A stretch of DNA of 64,000 nucleotides, from positions 186,001 to 250,000 of the forward strand of contig NZ_BTGQ01000006.1 of NCBI RefSeq assembly GCF_036985505.1, given 5' to 3'. The position numbers and the translations under genes were made by a program. Below are positions 61,895 to 64,000 of the stretch, in pieces; within the stretch, counting starts at the first letter, position 1; every line of letters starts with the position of its first letter. This DNA comes from Croceitalea sp947503285 (lineage in GTDB: Bacteria; Bacteroidota; Bacteroidia; Flavobacteriales; Flavobacteriaceae). The notes under the pieces are model-generated. The model searched no databases. It was not told the DNA's origin and saw only the letters and a program-made list of their open reading frames with translations.

Positions 61895-64000
61895 CTACGC
61901 TCCAAAAATATGTAGCTCTGTAAAATCCTTACTTACCTCAATACAATTGTTACCATTGAACTTGACGGTTTTCAAATCGACGATCTCGTTATCGACCTCA
62001 ATGCTCTTTATTTTAAAAGGCAATCCATGAAACTGTAGTTTAAAGGTATTGTATGACGTGATAAAGCTGCCGTCTTTAAATTGTTGCATGATCAATTCGT
62101 TCTCTTTACCCCTCAATCTAAATTTTCGAAGGCTATAACGACCTTTTTTATAGTCATACCCCTCTTGTTGGTCTTCGTACACCACTGACGTTTCAACGCC
62201 TTTCTTATAATACGCATCTATTTTAAGTTCCGTAATATCTTTTTCACCAACATATTGTTGGATCGGGTATTTGGGAATCATAGCACCCTCTTTAATGAAC
62301 AAGGGTATTTTATCAATCGCTGCTGAAACCCATTTCTCAACCCCGCCTTCAATAACCTCTTCGGTCCAGTAATTATACCATTTTCCCTTGGGTACGTACA
62401 TGCGACGCCCTTGTGCATTAGGCTCTTGAACCGGACAAACCAATATTTGCTCGCCAAACAAGAACTCATCCGTCCTAAAATGGGTCTGGGTATCCCCTTG
62501 ATCGTAATAGACCAATGACTGCAACATTGGTATACCTTCTTTTACATATCTGTAAAACATCGTATATAGATACGGTAACAATTGATAGCGCAATTCGATA
62601 TACTTTCTGACAATATCAGTTATCTCATCGCCAAATGACCAAGGTTCTTGATCCCCGTGATCTCCGCTGGAATGTACCCTGCAAAAGGGATGGAAAATTC
62701 CCATTTGAATCCACCTTGCAAATAATTCCCCATTGGGTTGCTCGGCAAAACCGCCTATATCAGATCCAACGAAGGAGTAACCGCTCATACACATTCTTTG
62801 CATTTGCACATTGGCAATCCAAAGATGTTCCCAAGTAGCGACATTATCACCCGTCCAAGTCGAAGCATAGCGCTGTGTGCCTGAGTAGGCCGCCCTGGTC
62901 AATACAAATGGACGTTTGGGAAAAGTGTATTTTTTTATTCCATCATAGGTTGCCCTGACCATTTGCATGCCATACACATTATGTGCTTTTCTATGACTAC
63001 AGGGATGCCCGTCGTAATCATGACGCACATCTAGATTAGCCGTTTTTGTTGGCACTTCCATTACGGCAGGCTCGTTCATATCATTCCAGACGCCATGGAC
63101 CCCCATTTCGGCTATCATCTCTTTGTAAAGACCTGCCCACCACTCACGGACTTCAGGATTGGTAAAATCAGGGAATTTACATTCTCCGGGCCATACTTTC
63201 CCCTTAAAATGTGGTCCATCGGCCCTACGGCAAAAATATCCTTTCTCCATGGCTTCTTGATAGACCCAATAATCACGGTCTATTTTGATACCTGGATCGA
63301 TCATGGTCACAGTTTTGAAACCGTCTTCATATAAATCATCGACCATTTTTTTAGGGTTGGGAAAACGGCGGTTGTTCCAAGTAAAGCACCTAAAACCCTC
63401 CATATAATCAATATCCAGATAAATGGCGTCGCAAGGTATCTTCAATTCCCTAAAAGTTGCCGCAATCTTCTTTACTTTTTTTTCAGGATAATAACTCCAT
63501 TTCGACTGGTGAAAACCCAGAGCCCATAGCGGTGGTAATTCAGGCACACCGGTCAAATCGGTATACGCTTCAACTACCTGTGATATTTTGGGGCCATAGA
63601 AAAAGTAATAATTCATTTCACCCCCATCGGCCCAAAAGCTGGTTACGTTTCTCCGCTCATGAGCAAAATCAAAATAGGTGCTGAATGAATTATCGAAGAA
63701 AATACCATAGGCAGCATCGTTATGCAGGCCAACATAGAAAGGAATCGATTTATATAAAGGCTCTTGGTCTTTTCCATAGGCATACGAATCGGTTACCCAG
63801 TTGTTTACCCTTTTTCCTTTCAGGTTGGTATGGGATGCTTTATCCCCCATGCCATAATAACTTTCACCCGATTGGGTGACCTTGGTCATTTTTACGATGT
63901 TACCGCCATAGTCATAGTTCTCCTCCCAATGAAAGCCGACCTCATCTTCATTGATAACCAAATCGTCTAAATCAACGATTTGGATTTTCATATTGCCCTT
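61895..64000 (-). CDS. GH31 family alpha-glucosidase, N-terminus beyond the window
   Basis: The frame remains open to the right edge, so the 698 residues from ATG 63991 are likely the C-terminal part of a protein of about 800. Glycoside hydrolase family 31: YYGMGDKASHTNLKGKRVN (about 45-63), catalytic nucleophile Asp in WNDMNEPAVME (about residue 300), acid/base Asp in TWTGDNVATWEHL (about 380), GSDIGGFAEQPNGELF and HSSGDHGDQEPW. No signal peptide is visible in the part present. It should release glucose from alpha-glucans or oligosaccharides. Confidence 0.92.
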   Translation of the reverse strand, partial: KGNMKIQIVDLDDLVINEDEVGFHWEENYDYGGNIVKMTKVTQSGESYYGMGDKASHTNLKGKRVNNWVTDSYAYGKDQEPLYKSIPFYVGLHNDAAYGIFFDNSFSTYFDFAHERRNVTSFWADGGEMNYYFFYGPKISQVVEAYTDLTGVPELPPLWALGFHQSKWSYYPEKKVKKIAATFRELKIPCDAIYLDIDYMEGFRCFTWNNRRFPNPKKMVDDLYEDGFKTVTMIDPGIKIDRDYWVYQEAMEKGYFCRRADGPHFKGKVWPGECKFPDFTNPEVREWWAGLYKEMIAEMGVHGVWNDMNEPAVMEVPTKTANLDVRHDYDGHPCSHRKAHNVYGMQMVRATYDGIKKYTFPKRPFVLTRAAYSGTQRYASTWTGDNVATWEHLWIANVQMQRMCMSGYSFVGSDIGGFAEQPNGELFARWIQMGIFHPFCRVHSSGDHGDQEPWSFGDEITDIVRKYIELRYQLLPYLYTMFYRYVKEGIPMLQSLVYYDQGDTQTHFRTDEFLFGEQILVCPVQEPNAQGRRMYVPKGKWYNYWTEEVIEGGVEKWVSAAIDKIPLFIKEGAMIPKYPIQQYVGEKDITELKIDAYYKKGVETSVVYEDQQEGYDYKKGRYSLRKFRLRGKENELIMQQFKDGSFITSYNTFKLQFHGLPFKIKSIEVDNEIVDLKTVKFNGNNCIEVSKDFTELHIFGA

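Overview
The window looks like chromosomal DNA of a marine Flavobacteriaceae bacterium (Bacteroidota). This rests on a SusC/SusD pair, a type IX secretion (T9SS) 'gliding-motility' C-terminal domain, a GIN/DUF4097 sigma-factor operon, a UMF1-type MFS carrier, an ebo cluster, Bacteroidota promoter boxes (TAnnTTTG) and a lipoprotein whose Cys is followed by SDDDE, like the flavobacterial surface-lipoprotein export signal. The genus cannot be fixed from the sequence alone.

Bases 1-8.8 kb: the end of a SusC receptor and its SusD partner, a membrane protein fused to a spermidine-synthase-like domain, then an IS3-family insertion sequence (about 5917-7370). The genes on both sides run into the element and are cut off at its ends, with no visible target duplication, so the element appears to mark a deletion or rearrangement. 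About 850 bp without a recognised gene follows.

Bases 8.8-22.4 kb: an accessory cassette on one strand. Two paralogous secreted proteins (malectin/FN3 and FN3) share a C-terminal domain. They are followed by a secreted RHS-like protein of 1014 aa, a giant secreted protein of about 2103 aa (MopE motifs, Ig-like modules, DUF6443, RHS core, variable C-terminus with a possible JAMM-like HxH...SxxD signature) and, 9 bp downstream, an AT-rich secreted leucine-rich-repeat protein that could be its immunity protein. A frameshifted REP-associated transposase (RAYT) lies between two inverted copies of a REP-like palindrome.

Bases 22.5-36.9 kb: a T9SS-exported protein with five tandem repeats; a leftward operon of helicase, DUF4126, kdsB, HAD phosphatase, kdnB-like oxidase and plsC-like acyltransferase, suggesting an 8-amino-Kdo lipid A core; a rightward set with a pseudopilin-like protein, DUF3822, rsmD and a surface lipoprotein; RNase P RNA; and dnaX.

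Bases 36.9-43.8 kb: a complete leftward ebo operon (eboA-F) with a TMEM220-family membrane gene overlapping its end. The ebo cluster is linked in other bacteria to moving or making secondary-metabolite precursors.

Bases 43.8-64 kb: mostly housekeeping: miaE, ppk1-sixA, pdxH, rnz, pyrB-pyrR, rpsA, a LysM protein, cmk, lon, an ECF sigma operon with DUF4097/GIN-type exported proteins, a UMF1 transporter, an M48 metallopeptidase gene broken by a single in-frame TAA, and a GH31 alpha-glucosidase running off the right edge. No tRNA, rRNA or CRISPR array was recognised.
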